A DNA stretch of 40,211 nt, from the NCBI GenBank assembly GCA_017461365.1, contig JAFTYG010000012.1:1-40211 (forward strand), written 5' to 3'. The notes under the pieces were generated by a model. That model was not told where the DNA came from. It saw only the letters and a program-made list of their open reading frames with translations, and searched no databases. The position numbers were made by a program, and so were the translations under genes. Source of the stretch: Clostridia bacterium. Lineage in GTDB: Bacteria; Bacillota; Clostridia; Oscillospirales; CAG-272. Position 1 is the stretch's first letter, and every line of letters begins with the position of its first letter. Shown piece by piece: positions 17,595 to 24,574 of this stretch.

Positions 17595-17892
17595 TTTTGA
17601 TTTGAATATAGGTGGGAGCTGAGCCACGTTTTAGTGACTCAGCTCCCCATTTTATCCTGATCAAATATTTTCTTTGATTTTTACGGCGGAAGTAAAATTC
17701 GTCGATATGTAGATTTACAAGGAGCTTGCTTCGTACTCTTTCGTAAAGATTATCGACCTCGGGGTACGGGATACGCGTGCTGCCGACAAGCTCACGGAAT
17801 ATACGGTTCATTCGTATTCTGTGCCGTCTGCTGAAATGAAATATTTCCTCATCCTCGGGTGTCTTATTCTGCTCATTATTCGTAACGATCAT
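17527..17892 (-). CDS. Small basic hypothetical protein, probably decayed at its 3' end
   Basis: This 121-codon frame starts 18 bases after the U-tract of the upstream RNA gene, with a weak GGGGAT before the ATG. The first ~83 residues look like a real protein: FHFSRRHRIRMNRIFRELVG, then RIPYPEVDNLYERVRSKLL, and a basic stretch RRKNQRKYLIRIKW. It is basic and helix-rich with no membrane segment, and could bind nucleic acid. After that the frame runs straight through the GH39 terminator hairpin and 68 bases into the GH39 gene on the other strand. The tail is therefore probably not original, and the gene may be truncated by insertion of the hairpin. I do not recognise the family. Confidence 0.45.
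   Translation of the reverse strand: MIVTNNEQNKTPEDEEIFHFSRRHRIRMNRIFRELVGSTRIPYPEVDNLYERVRSKLLVNLHIDEFYFRRKNQRKYLIRIKWGAESLKRGSAPTYIQIKIKSRSFLSPTDTSCPQENQKPS
17614..17654 (+). terminator. Terminator of the GH39-like gene (repeated hairpin family)
   Basis: GGGAGCTGAGCCAC (17614-17627) and GTGACTCAGCTCCC (17634-17647) form a 14-bp stem with one mismatch, followed by CATTTTA. The U-tract is weak. The hairpin sequence is nearly the same as those at 329, 34370 and 39851. Confidence 0.65.
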
Positions 17893-17910
17893 AATTTATC
17901 CCCAAAAAAC

Positions 17911-17940
17911 AAAAAAGTGCGCCAACCGAAGTCAGCGCAC
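17911..17940 (-). terminator. Rho-independent terminator of RNA 1
   Basis: GTGCGC and GCGCAC (17940-17917) enclose TGACTTCGGTTG, followed by TTTTTTG on the minus strand. It sits 18 bases upstream of the small open reading frame, so read-through or anti-termination would be needed to express that frame from the RNA promoter. Confidence 0.85.
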
Positions 17941-18121
17941 AAAAACGCAAACTCCCGTTGTCGCCAAACAAACTATATACAGATAGGGTATATAACATAC
18001 TATCACCGTACGGAATTTGCATTTTATCAAATTCATTGATGATAGTATGCCTAAAAAAGGGTACAAGTACCCCAAGGCAGAATATATCTTAATCCGTCTG
18101 TACATATTTAGTTTGTTTGGC
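17911..18121 (-). ncRNA. Structured RNA 1 of a tandem paralogous pair (~211 nt)
   Basis: Transcribed on the minus strand, this RNA would begin with GCCAAACAAACTA (18121-18109), which pairs perfectly with TAGTTTGTTTGGC (17975-17963) to close the molecule. Inside are a GGTAC/GTACC hairpin, a CATACTATCA/TGATAGTATG 10-bp stem, and a GAATTTG/CAAATTC hairpin (18034-18028 with 18019-18013). The conserved linker GGGAGTTTGCG follows the closing stem and can pair with GCAAATTCC (18020-18012) as a 9-bp pseudoknot. It ends in a GTGCGC/GCGCAC hairpin with a CTTCGG-rich loop and six U residues. RNA 2 upstream keeps the same architecture with different stem sequences. I cannot match it to a named family from memory. 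Confidence 0.75.
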
Positions 18122-18127
18122 TCTTTT

Positions 18128-18156
18128 ATTATACCCTAAAAGCGACAAAAAATCAA
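18128..18156 (-). promoter_or_regulatory. Promoter of structured RNA 1
   Basis: TTGATT (18156-18151), 17 bp, TATAAT (18133-18128) on the minus strand. The whole block from CAAACCCTATTGATTTTTT to AGGGTATAATAA is almost the same as the RNA 2 promoter. ACCCTA and TAGGGT arms flank the -35 and spacer as a dyad in both copies. Confidence 0.8.
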
Positions 18157-18172
18157 TAGGGTTTGAAAAAAT

Positions 18173-18204
18173 AAAAAAGTGCGTACAACCGAAGCTATAC
18201 GCAC
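18173..18204 (-). terminator. Rho-independent terminator of RNA 2
   Basis: GTGCGTA and TACGCAC (18204-18179) flank an AGCTTCGGTTG-type loop, followed by TTTTTTA on the minus strand. The U-tract ends about 17 bp before the -35 box of RNA 1, so the two RNAs are separate transcription units in tandem. Confidence 0.85.
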
Positions 18205-18384
18205 CGAAAAACGCAAACCCCGATTGTTGCTACACAATTCTCAACAAAAGAGGAAAACTTCCTACATTCACCAAGTGGAATTTGCGCTTTTACCAAATTC
18301 GAAAAGCGAATGTAGAAATGAGTATAAAACCCCCTATAAAAATAGAGAGCTTTCCTCTGAAGTATGTTGATTAAATTGTGTAGC
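18173..18384 (-). ncRNA. Structured RNA 2 of a tandem paralogous pair (~212 nt)
   Basis: This minus-strand RNA opens with GCTACACAATT (18384-18374), closed by AATTGTGTAGC (18239-18229), and the helix extends through TCAAC/GTTGA. Inner elements are AGAGGAAA/TTTTCCTCT, CTACATTC/GAATGTAG and a GAATTTG/CAAATTC hairpin (18300-18294 with 18284-18278). The conserved GCAAATTCC (18285-18277) can also pair with GGGGTTTGC in the linker after the closing stem, using two G-U wobbles. A terminator hairpin with six U residues ends it. Length, order of elements, core sequence and start spacing (7 nt from the -10 box) match RNA 1, while the stems differ but remain paired. That is covariation evidence for a functional RNA. 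Confidence 0.75.
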
Positions 18385-18390
18385 ATAATT

Positions 18391-18419
18391 ATTATACCCT
18401 AAAAAGGATAAAAAATCAA
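18391..18419 (-). promoter_or_regulatory. Promoter of structured RNA 2
   Basis: TTGATT (18419-18414), 17 bp, TATAAT (18396-18391) on the minus strand, with the same flanking ACCCTA/TAGGGT dyad as the RNA 1 promoter. Confidence 0.8.
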
Positions 18420-18531
18420 TAGGGTTTGGGAATTTTGAGTCGTGAAATCATCGTACGATATTTTATTAGCTATCCGTATATATGTGCGTTTAAATAATAA
18501 TTTGAAATCTCCGACAAATTTAAATTTGCAT

Positions 18532-18580
18532 AAAAAAGCGAGGGCGGTCTCTTTGGTTAATGAGGCGCCCTCGCTTTTTT
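18532..18580 (-). terminator. Bidirectional terminator after the GH2 gene
   Basis: AAAAAAGCGAGGGCG (18532-18546) and CGCCCTCGCTTTTTT (18566-18580) form a 15-bp stem with U-tracts in both directions. It closes the GH2 gene on the minus strand and isolates it from the RNA genes downstream. The stretch 18420-18531 between this hairpin and the RNA 2 promoter shows nothing else. Confidence 0.85.
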
Positions 18581-18587
18581 TTGTTTT

Positions 18588-20897
18588 TCAATTTTCAATA
18601 TCCACGCTGAGGACGGCGGTTTCCAAGCCCTCGCTTTGGGCGTAGACTTTTAGTGTGCCTGCTGTCGCGCCGAGCTTCACTGCCACGCCTATTCTTCCCG
18701 CTCTCATTTTTCTTGTTGAGGAGAAGAGGGTGGTATGGTCGGTAATATCCGAGCCTGTGGAATAGATCGATCCCAAGGTATTGGTGAAGAACGTGACCTC
18801 GGGTGTGGCGGTGTGTACCTCGTTACCGTCTGCGTCTGTTGTGTAACAGCTTACGATGGCAATATCCTCGCCGTTTGCGTGTATATCCTTACTGTCAAGC
18901 GTCAATTTCAGCTTTTTGGGCTCGCCCGCGGTGACACGCGAGTCGTGCGCGACTACTCTTTCTCCGTCGTACGCGAGCACGTCTATCTTTCCCGCCTCAT
19001 ACGGTACTGTCCACTCCCCGTGTCCGTACGGCTCTATATTTTTCTCTCCGAGGCTTTTGCCGTTCAAGAAGAGCTCAAGCCTTGATACGTTCGTGTAGGC
19101 GAACACCTTTATCGGCTCGCCCTCCATACCGCGAAAATTCCAGTGCGGCAACAGATGTACCATAGGCTCGTCCGTCCAATGGGACTTATTCTGATAAAAG
19201 GCATCCTTTTTCTGCAAAAACAGGTCGATAGCGCCGCTCTGAGAGCAAAGTCTGGGCCATGTCGCTTCGCCACGGTGCTCAAAGGCGATCCATTGGAATC
19301 CGCCAAGCATCCAATCGCGCTCGGCTATGTATTTCCATGTGTACTCTCTGCTCTTGAACTGATTATTTGTGTCTCGGTCATAGGCGGGAAGAAACGCTTT
19401 TTTGGGATCGTCGTCGGCGTACCATCCGCGTGTTGTTCCCGTGGCGCAGTTTTCCGATGAGACTATCGCCTTTTCGGGATACTTTTCGTGCACCGCCGTG
19501 TAGGTCTCCCATCTGTAATTGATACCCGGTACCTCCAATTCGTCAAAGACGGTCGCCTTGTCGGGTGAGTGCGTTACCGCCGAGGTTATAAAGCGCGAAT
19601 CGTCAAGCCGACGGGCATATGCCATAAGCGTTTGCGTGATCTTCAGCCCCACCTCGGTGGCGTGGTGCGGCTCTTCGTTTCCGATAGACCAGAATATGAC
19701 GCTCGGGCGGTTTCTGTCGCGTTTCATAAGCATTTCAAGCTGCGCCTTGCCCTCATCGGTCGACTCGAACCAACGCGTCTCATCCATAACAATAAATCCG
19801 TTTTCGTCAAGGGCGTCCATAAGCGCCTCTGCCTGAGGATAGTGAGTAGTTCGGTAGCCGTTTGCGCCCATCTGCTTCATCAGCTCTACCTTATATCGGT
19901 GGATATTATCGGGCACTGCCTTACCCGTAAGTCCGCAATCGGCGTGACCGCAGAGACCTTTTATCTTGTAGTGCTTTCCGTTGATAAACAGACCTTTTTT
20001 CGAATCGACAGTAACCGAGCGGAAGCCGAATTTTACGTCATAGCAGTCGGTCTCCTTTTTGCCGTTAAAGACGTGTGTGCGCATAGTGTACTGAACGGGT
20101 GTATCGGGCGACCAGAGGTTGGGGGCGCTTACGTCAAAGGAATAGGAAAAAAGCTTTTTATCCTTTTCTCTGACAAGCCCTGACGCGTGTGACCTTGCAA
20201 CTGCGTTTCCGTCTGAGTCGAGTATCTCTCCGACGACGGTGACGCTTTTTCTGCGCGCGCTGTCGTTGCGCACTGTCGTTTCGGTCTTTACCGTCCATGA
20301 GCCGTCGGCGGCGGTCACGGGCTTTGCAAACACTCCCCAAAGGTCGACCGACAAAAGGTCGGTTTTGACGAGCCACACGTGGCGGTATATGCCGCCGCCC
20401 TCGTACCACCAGCCCTCGTGATGCTCGGTATTTACGTAGACCGCTACGGTATTTTCGGCATCGCAACAGACAACGTCGGTTATATCGACCTCAAAGCTTG
20501 TATATCCGCAAAAATTATGCTTCATAAGGCATCCGTTGACGTAGACCGTGGCGTGTGTTGCGACGCCCTCGAAAAAGAGCGTTATGCGTCGATCTCTGTC
20601 GGAGGGCTCAAGGGTGAATTTTTTTATATACCATGCGTTGTGATAGGGGAAAAATCCGAGTGCCTCGTTGTATTTTTCGTCGGGCGTCTCCTTTATCACA
20701 TAATCGTGGGGAAGATCGACCTTTTTCCACATATCGGCGCGGAACGCCTTTACGTCATAGTTCTTCCAAGCCGGGCCCCAAAGGGCGCGTTCGGTCTTTG
20801 CGCTCAGATATGCGGGACTTTTTTTGTTCGGGAAGTCCTCGGTAAAGTCTCCCTTGTGAAACCACCAATCTCTGTCAAGCTTTATCTTTTCTCTCAT
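18588..20897 (-). CDS. GH2 glycoside hydrolase (beta-galactosidase/beta-glucuronidase type)
   Basis: This 769-residue enzyme has the GH2 layout: an N-terminal jelly-roll (to ~180), an Ig-like domain (~185-295) and a TIM barrel (~300-580). It carries SIGNEE with acid/base E408 and VSSEN with nucleophile E482. The C-terminal part (from ~600: LELFLNGKSLGEKN) looks like the DUF4982 and Ig-like extension of gut GH2 enzymes. No signal peptide is present, so it is probably cytoplasmic. The start at 20897 follows AAGGAG; an in-frame ATG 39 bases upstream lacks a site. It is divergent from an AraC regulator and faces a possible TTGCCC-N17-TATCAT promoter (20953-20925). Specificity within GH2 is not clear. 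Confidence 0.87.
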   Translation of the reverse strand: MREKIKLDRDWWFHKGDFTEDFPNKKSPAYLSAKTERALWGPAWKNYDVKAFRADMWKKVDLPHDYVIKETPDEKYNEALGFFPYHNAWYIKKFTLEPSDRDRRITLFFEGVATHATVYVNGCLMKHNFCGYTSFEVDITDVVCCDAENTVAVYVNTEHHEGWWYEGGGIYRHVWLVKTDLLSVDLWGVFAKPVTAADGSWTVKTETTVRNDSARRKSVTVVGEILDSDGNAVARSHASGLVREKDKKLFSYSFDVSAPNLWSPDTPVQYTMRTHVFNGKKETDCYDVKFGFRSVTVDSKKGLFINGKHYKIKGLCGHADCGLTGKAVPDNIHRYKVELMKQMGANGYRTTHYPQAEALMDALDENGFIVMDETRWFESTDEGKAQLEMLMKRDRNRPSVIFWSIGNEEPHHATEVGLKITQTLMAYARRLDDSRFITSAVTHSPDKATVFDELEVPGINYRWETYTAVHEKYPEKAIVSSENCATGTTRGWYADDDPKKAFLPAYDRDTNNQFKSREYTWKYIAERDWMLGGFQWIAFEHRGEATWPRLCSQSGAIDLFLQKKDAFYQNKSHWTDEPMVHLLPHWNFRGMEGEPIKVFAYTNVSRLELFLNGKSLGEKNIEPYGHGEWTVPYEAGKIDVLAYDGERVVAHDSRVTAGEPKKLKLTLDSKDIHANGEDIAIVSCYTTDADGNEVHTATPEVTFFTNTLGSIYSTGSDITDHTTLFSSTRKMRAGRIGVAVKLGATAGTLKVYAQSEGLETAVLSVDIEN

Positions 20898-20973
20898 AGG
20901 TTTTCTCCTTGAAGATTTTTCTTTATGATACCACATACACGCTCCCCGGGCAATAAATAAAAACGATAAAATA

Positions 20974-21002
20974 TGGACAAAATTGATATTTTATGATATA
21001 AT
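20974..21002 (+). promoter_or_regulatory. Promoter of the AraC-type regulator at 21031
   Basis: TGGACA (20974-20979), 17 bp, TATAAT (20997-21002). The transcript would have a short leader with AAAGGAG at 21016-21022. Confidence 0.7.
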
Positions 21003-21030
21003 AGTTCTATCGGCAAAGGAGCGTGAAAAT

Positions 21031-21837
21031 ATGAAGGTGTTTTTTGCGAGGGGAAGAGCGGGATATGATCCCGAAGAGGGAAAAAGCCAATGGCTGTATA
21101 TCAATAACTTGGGATATTACCGTGACATCAAGGAGGATGTGGCGGTGACGCGCCCGAGTGGAAGAAAGGACTATCATCTGTTGTATGTATCCAACGGTAA
21201 GATGATTATAAACAGGACAGAATTGAGCTCGGGGGAGGTTTATATGTTTTATCCCGACGAGCCTCAGAGCTATATTTATAAGCATCGGGAGAACAGCTTA
21301 TACTATTGGATACATTTTACGGGCAGTCGGTTGCCTGAGCTACTTGCGGAGCGTGGGCTGTGCTCGGGCACGCACACGGGCAACGGACGGAAGAACGAGA
21401 TCGACGGTCTGTGTCTTATGATGAGCGATGCCGCGGCTCACGCGGGCGAGGTGGGGGGCTCCTACGGGGCGGCTTTGTTGCTTGCCTTGTTTGAGCTTAT
21501 TTCGTCGCCTCCGCCGAGGAGCTATCCATTTTCAAGAGCGAGGCAGGCACTTGAGGACCTTTCGTCCGACATGAGTGTAAACGGGCTTGCCGTTACGTAC
21601 GGCATGAGCCCTGCGCATTTTATCAGGTCGTTTAAGCGCGCTTACGGTACAACGCCGCAAAGCTACCGCATAAGCTGTCAGCTCACATACGCGAAAAATC
21701 TGCTGTTTGATACCGAGCTGTCGATCTGCGCCGTGGCGGAGCAGTGCGGATTTTCCGATGCGTTTTATTTCAGCAGACTTTTCAAGAAGCATATGGGCGT
21801 GACACCGACGGAGTATAGGAAGCAGACGAGGGAATAA
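21031..21837 (+). CDS. AraC-family transcriptional regulator
   Basis: This 268-residue regulator has an N-terminal cupin-type ligand domain (HLLYVSNGKMIINRTELSSGE with FYPDEPQSY) and a C-terminal pair of AraC helix-turn-helix motifs from ~165. The second motif is ICAVAEQCGFSDAFYFSRLF and the terminal signature is GVTPTEYRK. Members usually activate sugar genes in response to a bound sugar. It sits between two GH2 genes on the other strand, divergent from one and convergent with the other, so both are likely targets. The start is set at 21031 by AAAGGAG eight bases upstream rather than at an earlier in-frame ATG that overlaps the promoter. Confidence 0.88.
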   Translation: MKVFFARGRAGYDPEEGKSQWLYINNLGYYRDIKEDVAVTRPSGRKDYHLLYVSNGKMIINRTELSSGEVYMFYPDEPQSYIYKHRENSLYYWIHFTGSRLPELLAERGLCSGTHTGNGRKNEIDGLCLMMSDAAAHAGEVGGSYGAALLLALFELISSPPPRSYPFSRARQALEDLSSDMSVNGLAVTYGMSPAHFIRSFKRAYGTTPQSYRISCQLTYAKNLLFDTELSICAVAEQCGFSDAFYFSRLFKKHMGVTPTEYRKQTRE

Positions 21838-21846
21838 ATAAAAAAC

Positions 21847-21890
21847 CAAAAAACGGCACACGGACATTTAAATGTCCGTGTGCCGTTTTT
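21847..21890. terminator. Perfect 44-bp palindromic bidirectional terminator
   Basis: The sequence from 21847 to 21890 is a perfect palindrome: six A, CGGCACACGGACATTT, its complement, and six T. It lies between the converging AraC and beta-mannosidase genes and terminates both. Confidence 0.9.
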
Positions 21891-21895
21891 TACAA

Positions 21896-24049
21896 TCACA
21901 TATTCAAAACCTTGGGCTTGGTTATATTGAGCTTTTCCTTATAAAGCAGTCTGTATTCGCTGCCCTTGCCGTCGGGGGAGGAGAGGATGAGCGTCATATC
22001 CTTTGCGCCCTCGGCGTTCGGGAGCACACAGCAGACCTGAGCGCCTTGGAGATTTTTGCCCGCAGGTGTGTGAACGTTCTTCCAATCAAGCAGATGAATG
22101 ACGTTTTCACCTACCTTCAAGGAAACGCTTACCTCTCCGTCAGCCGCCTCGGGCGAGTCGTTGAGCATCCAGATCTCAGCCTTGAATACCTCTCCCGCGT
22201 TCCAATCGAATTTTGGAATACGCGCGCTGAACAGAACGGGGCGGAGCGACTCGGAAATGGCGTAATATGCGGGCTTGGGATTAGCGGGGTACATTATAAC
22301 ACTGCAATTTGCCGCGGTCTTCCAGGGCTCATTGAGACACCAGTTGATCGCCGCCGAGCAGTGGGGCGCTTGCTTTCTCATCTCCTCGAAGCTTGCCTTG
22401 TAGCCCTCGCTTTGCAGGAAGTTTGACTGATCTATGAGCTCGGAGAGGCTATTTGCAGGTCCGAAGTAGCTCTCGATTATCGGTACGCAGGCGTGGGATT
22501 GTGTCTTCCAAGCCTTTACCGCGTGGTGGAGAATATAGGACTTCGTTTCGCGGATGGGGAAGAGCTCGTCCTCAGGGATGGTTGCGCGCAGTACCTCTTC
22601 GCTCGATATGGAGGGGACACCGAACTCGGTGTATGCTACGCAGTTTGAGTGTTGAAAAGTATAATAAACGTCGCCGCCCATTACATTGTCATCTGCAAAG
22701 ACGTAGCAGCCGTGTCCCATGCCGACAAGGGGCGAGGTCTTGATAAAGGGGCGCTCGCGGTCGAGCTCGTAGCAGAGCTTATCGAGCAGACGCAGGGGGA
22801 GAGACTGATCGTCCATTCCTGACCATCCGTTGAACAGCTCGTTTCCTCCGCACCACAGAACGAGAGAGGGGTGATGGCGGAGTCCTGTGATGATGGCTCT
22901 CGCCTCGCTCTCAAGTGTGGTGAGGTATTTGTCGTCGTTCGGGTAGAGGTTGCAGGCAAGCATGAACTCCTGCCATACCATAATTCCGTATTTATCGCAG
23001 AGCTCATAGAAATCGCGCTTTGCCACAGCCGCGCCGCCCCACATACGGAGTACGTTCATATGCGCGTCACGGACGAGTGTGAGCACCTCATCGTAGCGAT
23101 CTCTTGTGATGTCTCCCCAGAAAATGTCGGGATTTACCCAGTTTGAGCCCTTCATAAATACCCGTCTGCCGTTGAGCTCGAGCGAGAAGGGGGCATCGTA
23201 ACGGGATTTGGGGAACATTTTGGGATCCTTTGCGCCGATATTGCGGAGCATACGGATGCGGCGGAAGCCGACGGTGCCGAAGATGGAGTATTCGGCGTTG
23301 CTTACCTTATAGGTATAAAGGTAGGGTTCGCCCTGACCGTTGCACCACCACAGCTTGGGGGAGTCGAGGGTAAAGGCGAGCTCCTGACCGCTGTAAACTA
23401 CGTTGCCGTCTGCGTCGAAAAGCTCAAACGTGCAGTTGTGAGCGCAATCGATGCTGACTTTTACATCTGCTTTTGAAAAGTCGTCTGACAGATTGTAAAA
23501 AACCTCACAATTATTTATGTAAGCTGAGGTTCTTGTCTCTATGTATGCGTCCTGCCAGAGCCCTGAGATAAGGAGGCGGGGATTCCAGTCCCAGCCGTAG
23601 GAAACGGGGGGCTTGCAGGAGTGGTCTGCCTCGTCGCGAGTGCCCATGGGAGAGCCTTTTCTCTTGGGGTGGGGGTGAATTTGTACTGTCAGGGTGTTGT
23701 TTGTTGCGTTCAGCTTGTCTGTGAGCTCAAGCTCGATCTTGTGGAACATTCCTTCGTCCGAAAGAATACATTCTCCGTTCAAAAAAACATCATAAATATA
23801 ATCTATTCCGTTGCTGACGAAAAATACCTTTTCTCCTTTGTTTGCGGTGTACTTGAGTGTCGTTCTGTACTCCCAGAAATCGTCCTCAAGATCGCGAAAT
23901 TTTTCACAGTTGTCAGCCCAGTGGACGTCTCCGAAGTTATGGGCGACGGCGTAGTCCTTCTGAATGTTACCCGGGACGGACGCGTCGAACGGCTCGCTTT
24001 CTATGCCGTTGTGTATGCGGCAGCCCTGCCATACCTGATTGAATATCAT
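21896..24049 (-). CDS. GH2 beta-mannosidase
   Basis: This 717-residue enzyme has the beta-mannosidase branch features of GH2. The N-terminal substrate-binding domain has DASVPGNIQKDYA. SYGWDWNPRLLISGLW is the signature preceding the Ig-like domain. Catalytic acid/base E404 lies in WCGGNELFNGW and nucleophile E475 in YTEFGVPS. It lacks a signal peptide and would release mannose from imported manno-oligosaccharides. The C-terminus (~600-717) is a shortened beta domain compared with full-length members of about 820 residues. AAAGGAG sets the start at 24049, since upstream in-frame ATGs lie over the promoter. A consensus promoter with two kinds of candidate operator lies upstream. Confidence 0.88.
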   Translation of the reverse strand: MIFNQVWQGCRIHNGIESEPFDASVPGNIQKDYAVAHNFGDVHWADNCEKFRDLEDDFWEYRTTLKYTANKGEKVFFVSNGIDYIYDVFLNGECILSDEGMFHKIELELTDKLNATNNTLTVQIHPHPKRKGSPMGTRDEADHSCKPPVSYGWDWNPRLLISGLWQDAYIETRTSAYINNCEVFYNLSDDFSKADVKVSIDCAHNCTFELFDADGNVVYSGQELAFTLDSPKLWWCNGQGEPYLYTYKVSNAEYSIFGTVGFRRIRMLRNIGAKDPKMFPKSRYDAPFSLELNGRRVFMKGSNWVNPDIFWGDITRDRYDEVLTLVRDAHMNVLRMWGGAAVAKRDFYELCDKYGIMVWQEFMLACNLYPNDDKYLTTLESEARAIITGLRHHPSLVLWCGGNELFNGWSGMDDQSLPLRLLDKLCYELDRERPFIKTSPLVGMGHGCYVFADDNVMGGDVYYTFQHSNCVAYTEFGVPSISSEEVLRATIPEDELFPIRETKSYILHHAVKAWKTQSHACVPIIESYFGPANSLSELIDQSNFLQSEGYKASFEEMRKQAPHCSAAINWCLNEPWKTAANCSVIMYPANPKPAYYAISESLRPVLFSARIPKFDWNAGEVFKAEIWMLNDSPEAADGEVSVSLKVGENVIHLLDWKNVHTPAGKNLQGAQVCCVLPNAEGAKDMTLILSSPDGKGSEYRLLYKEKLNITKPKVLNM

Positions 24050-24085
24050 AACTTTATCTCCTTTGAAGATTTTAAAATTGATCTG

Positions 24086-24180
24086 CCAAAGCATTGTAAT
24101 ATGATTATACACGCTTTGGGAGAAAATGTCAATGATACTTTTTTGACCAATAGTTGTAATTTTTACGAATTTGACCGATA
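24086..24180 (-). promoter_or_regulatory. Promoter and candidate operators of the beta-mannosidase gene
   Basis: On the minus strand TTGACA (24132-24127) and TATAAT (24109-24104) are 17 bp apart. CCAAAGC (minus, 24119-24113) and GCTTTGG (minus, 24092-24086) form an inverted repeat around the -10 box. Upstream of the -35 box the plus strand carries TTGACCAATA (24143-24152) and TTGACCGATA (24171-24180), direct repeats 28 bp apart in a position that suits an activator such as the AraC protein. Confidence 0.7.
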
Positions 24181-24574
24181 AAGGAGAAAATTCGGCGGAT
24201 AGAGGAAGATCTTTTTTTGTTTTTTGCCGTTACGCAGTTAGTAAAAAATACTGCTTTTCTTAAAAATTACCATTTTTAAAAGAATTTATATGTGCGGAAA
24301 ATACAAAGATTTTGTGAGAAATTTGTACAAATATTTAGAAGTGCTGTGCAGAGTGCTAAAAAATCGTAGTGAATAATTGTTCAAAGGTTACAAAAATCGA
24401 AAAATCGGGCTGATTTTTAAGAAAAATACCGTTTAAAAAATCTTTTTATTTTTTCGTTAAATCGTTATAGAAGAAAAAATCCGATATTGTTATAATTATG
24501 ATGTATCGAAATGTTTTCATTGTGCCATTTTGATGAAAAACAAAAAATAATTTAAAGAAAGGTGGAAATTCATT
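24181..24574. other. AT-rich intergenic stretch without a recognisable gene
   Basis: This AT-rich region has a TTAAAAAT/ATTTTTAA dyad near 24260 and a TATAAT (24491-24496) about 80 bp before the secreted protein gene. No good -35 box stands at the right distance, so that promoter may need an activator. GAAAGGTGG before 24575 is the ribosome binding site. I see no repeat copy or RNA gene here. Confidence 0.5.

Noticed and set aside
17911-18419. The tandem RNAs as a tandem riboswitch leader for one gene
   Set aside because: Each unit has its own promoter and terminator, so they read as separate small RNAs. A cis role for RNA 1 on the small frame after it is still kept open as a finding.
17911-18419. 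The tandem RNAs as retron or CRISPR-related guide RNAs
   Set aside because: No reverse transcriptase, Cas, TnpB or IscB gene lies nearby and there is no repeat/spacer pattern.
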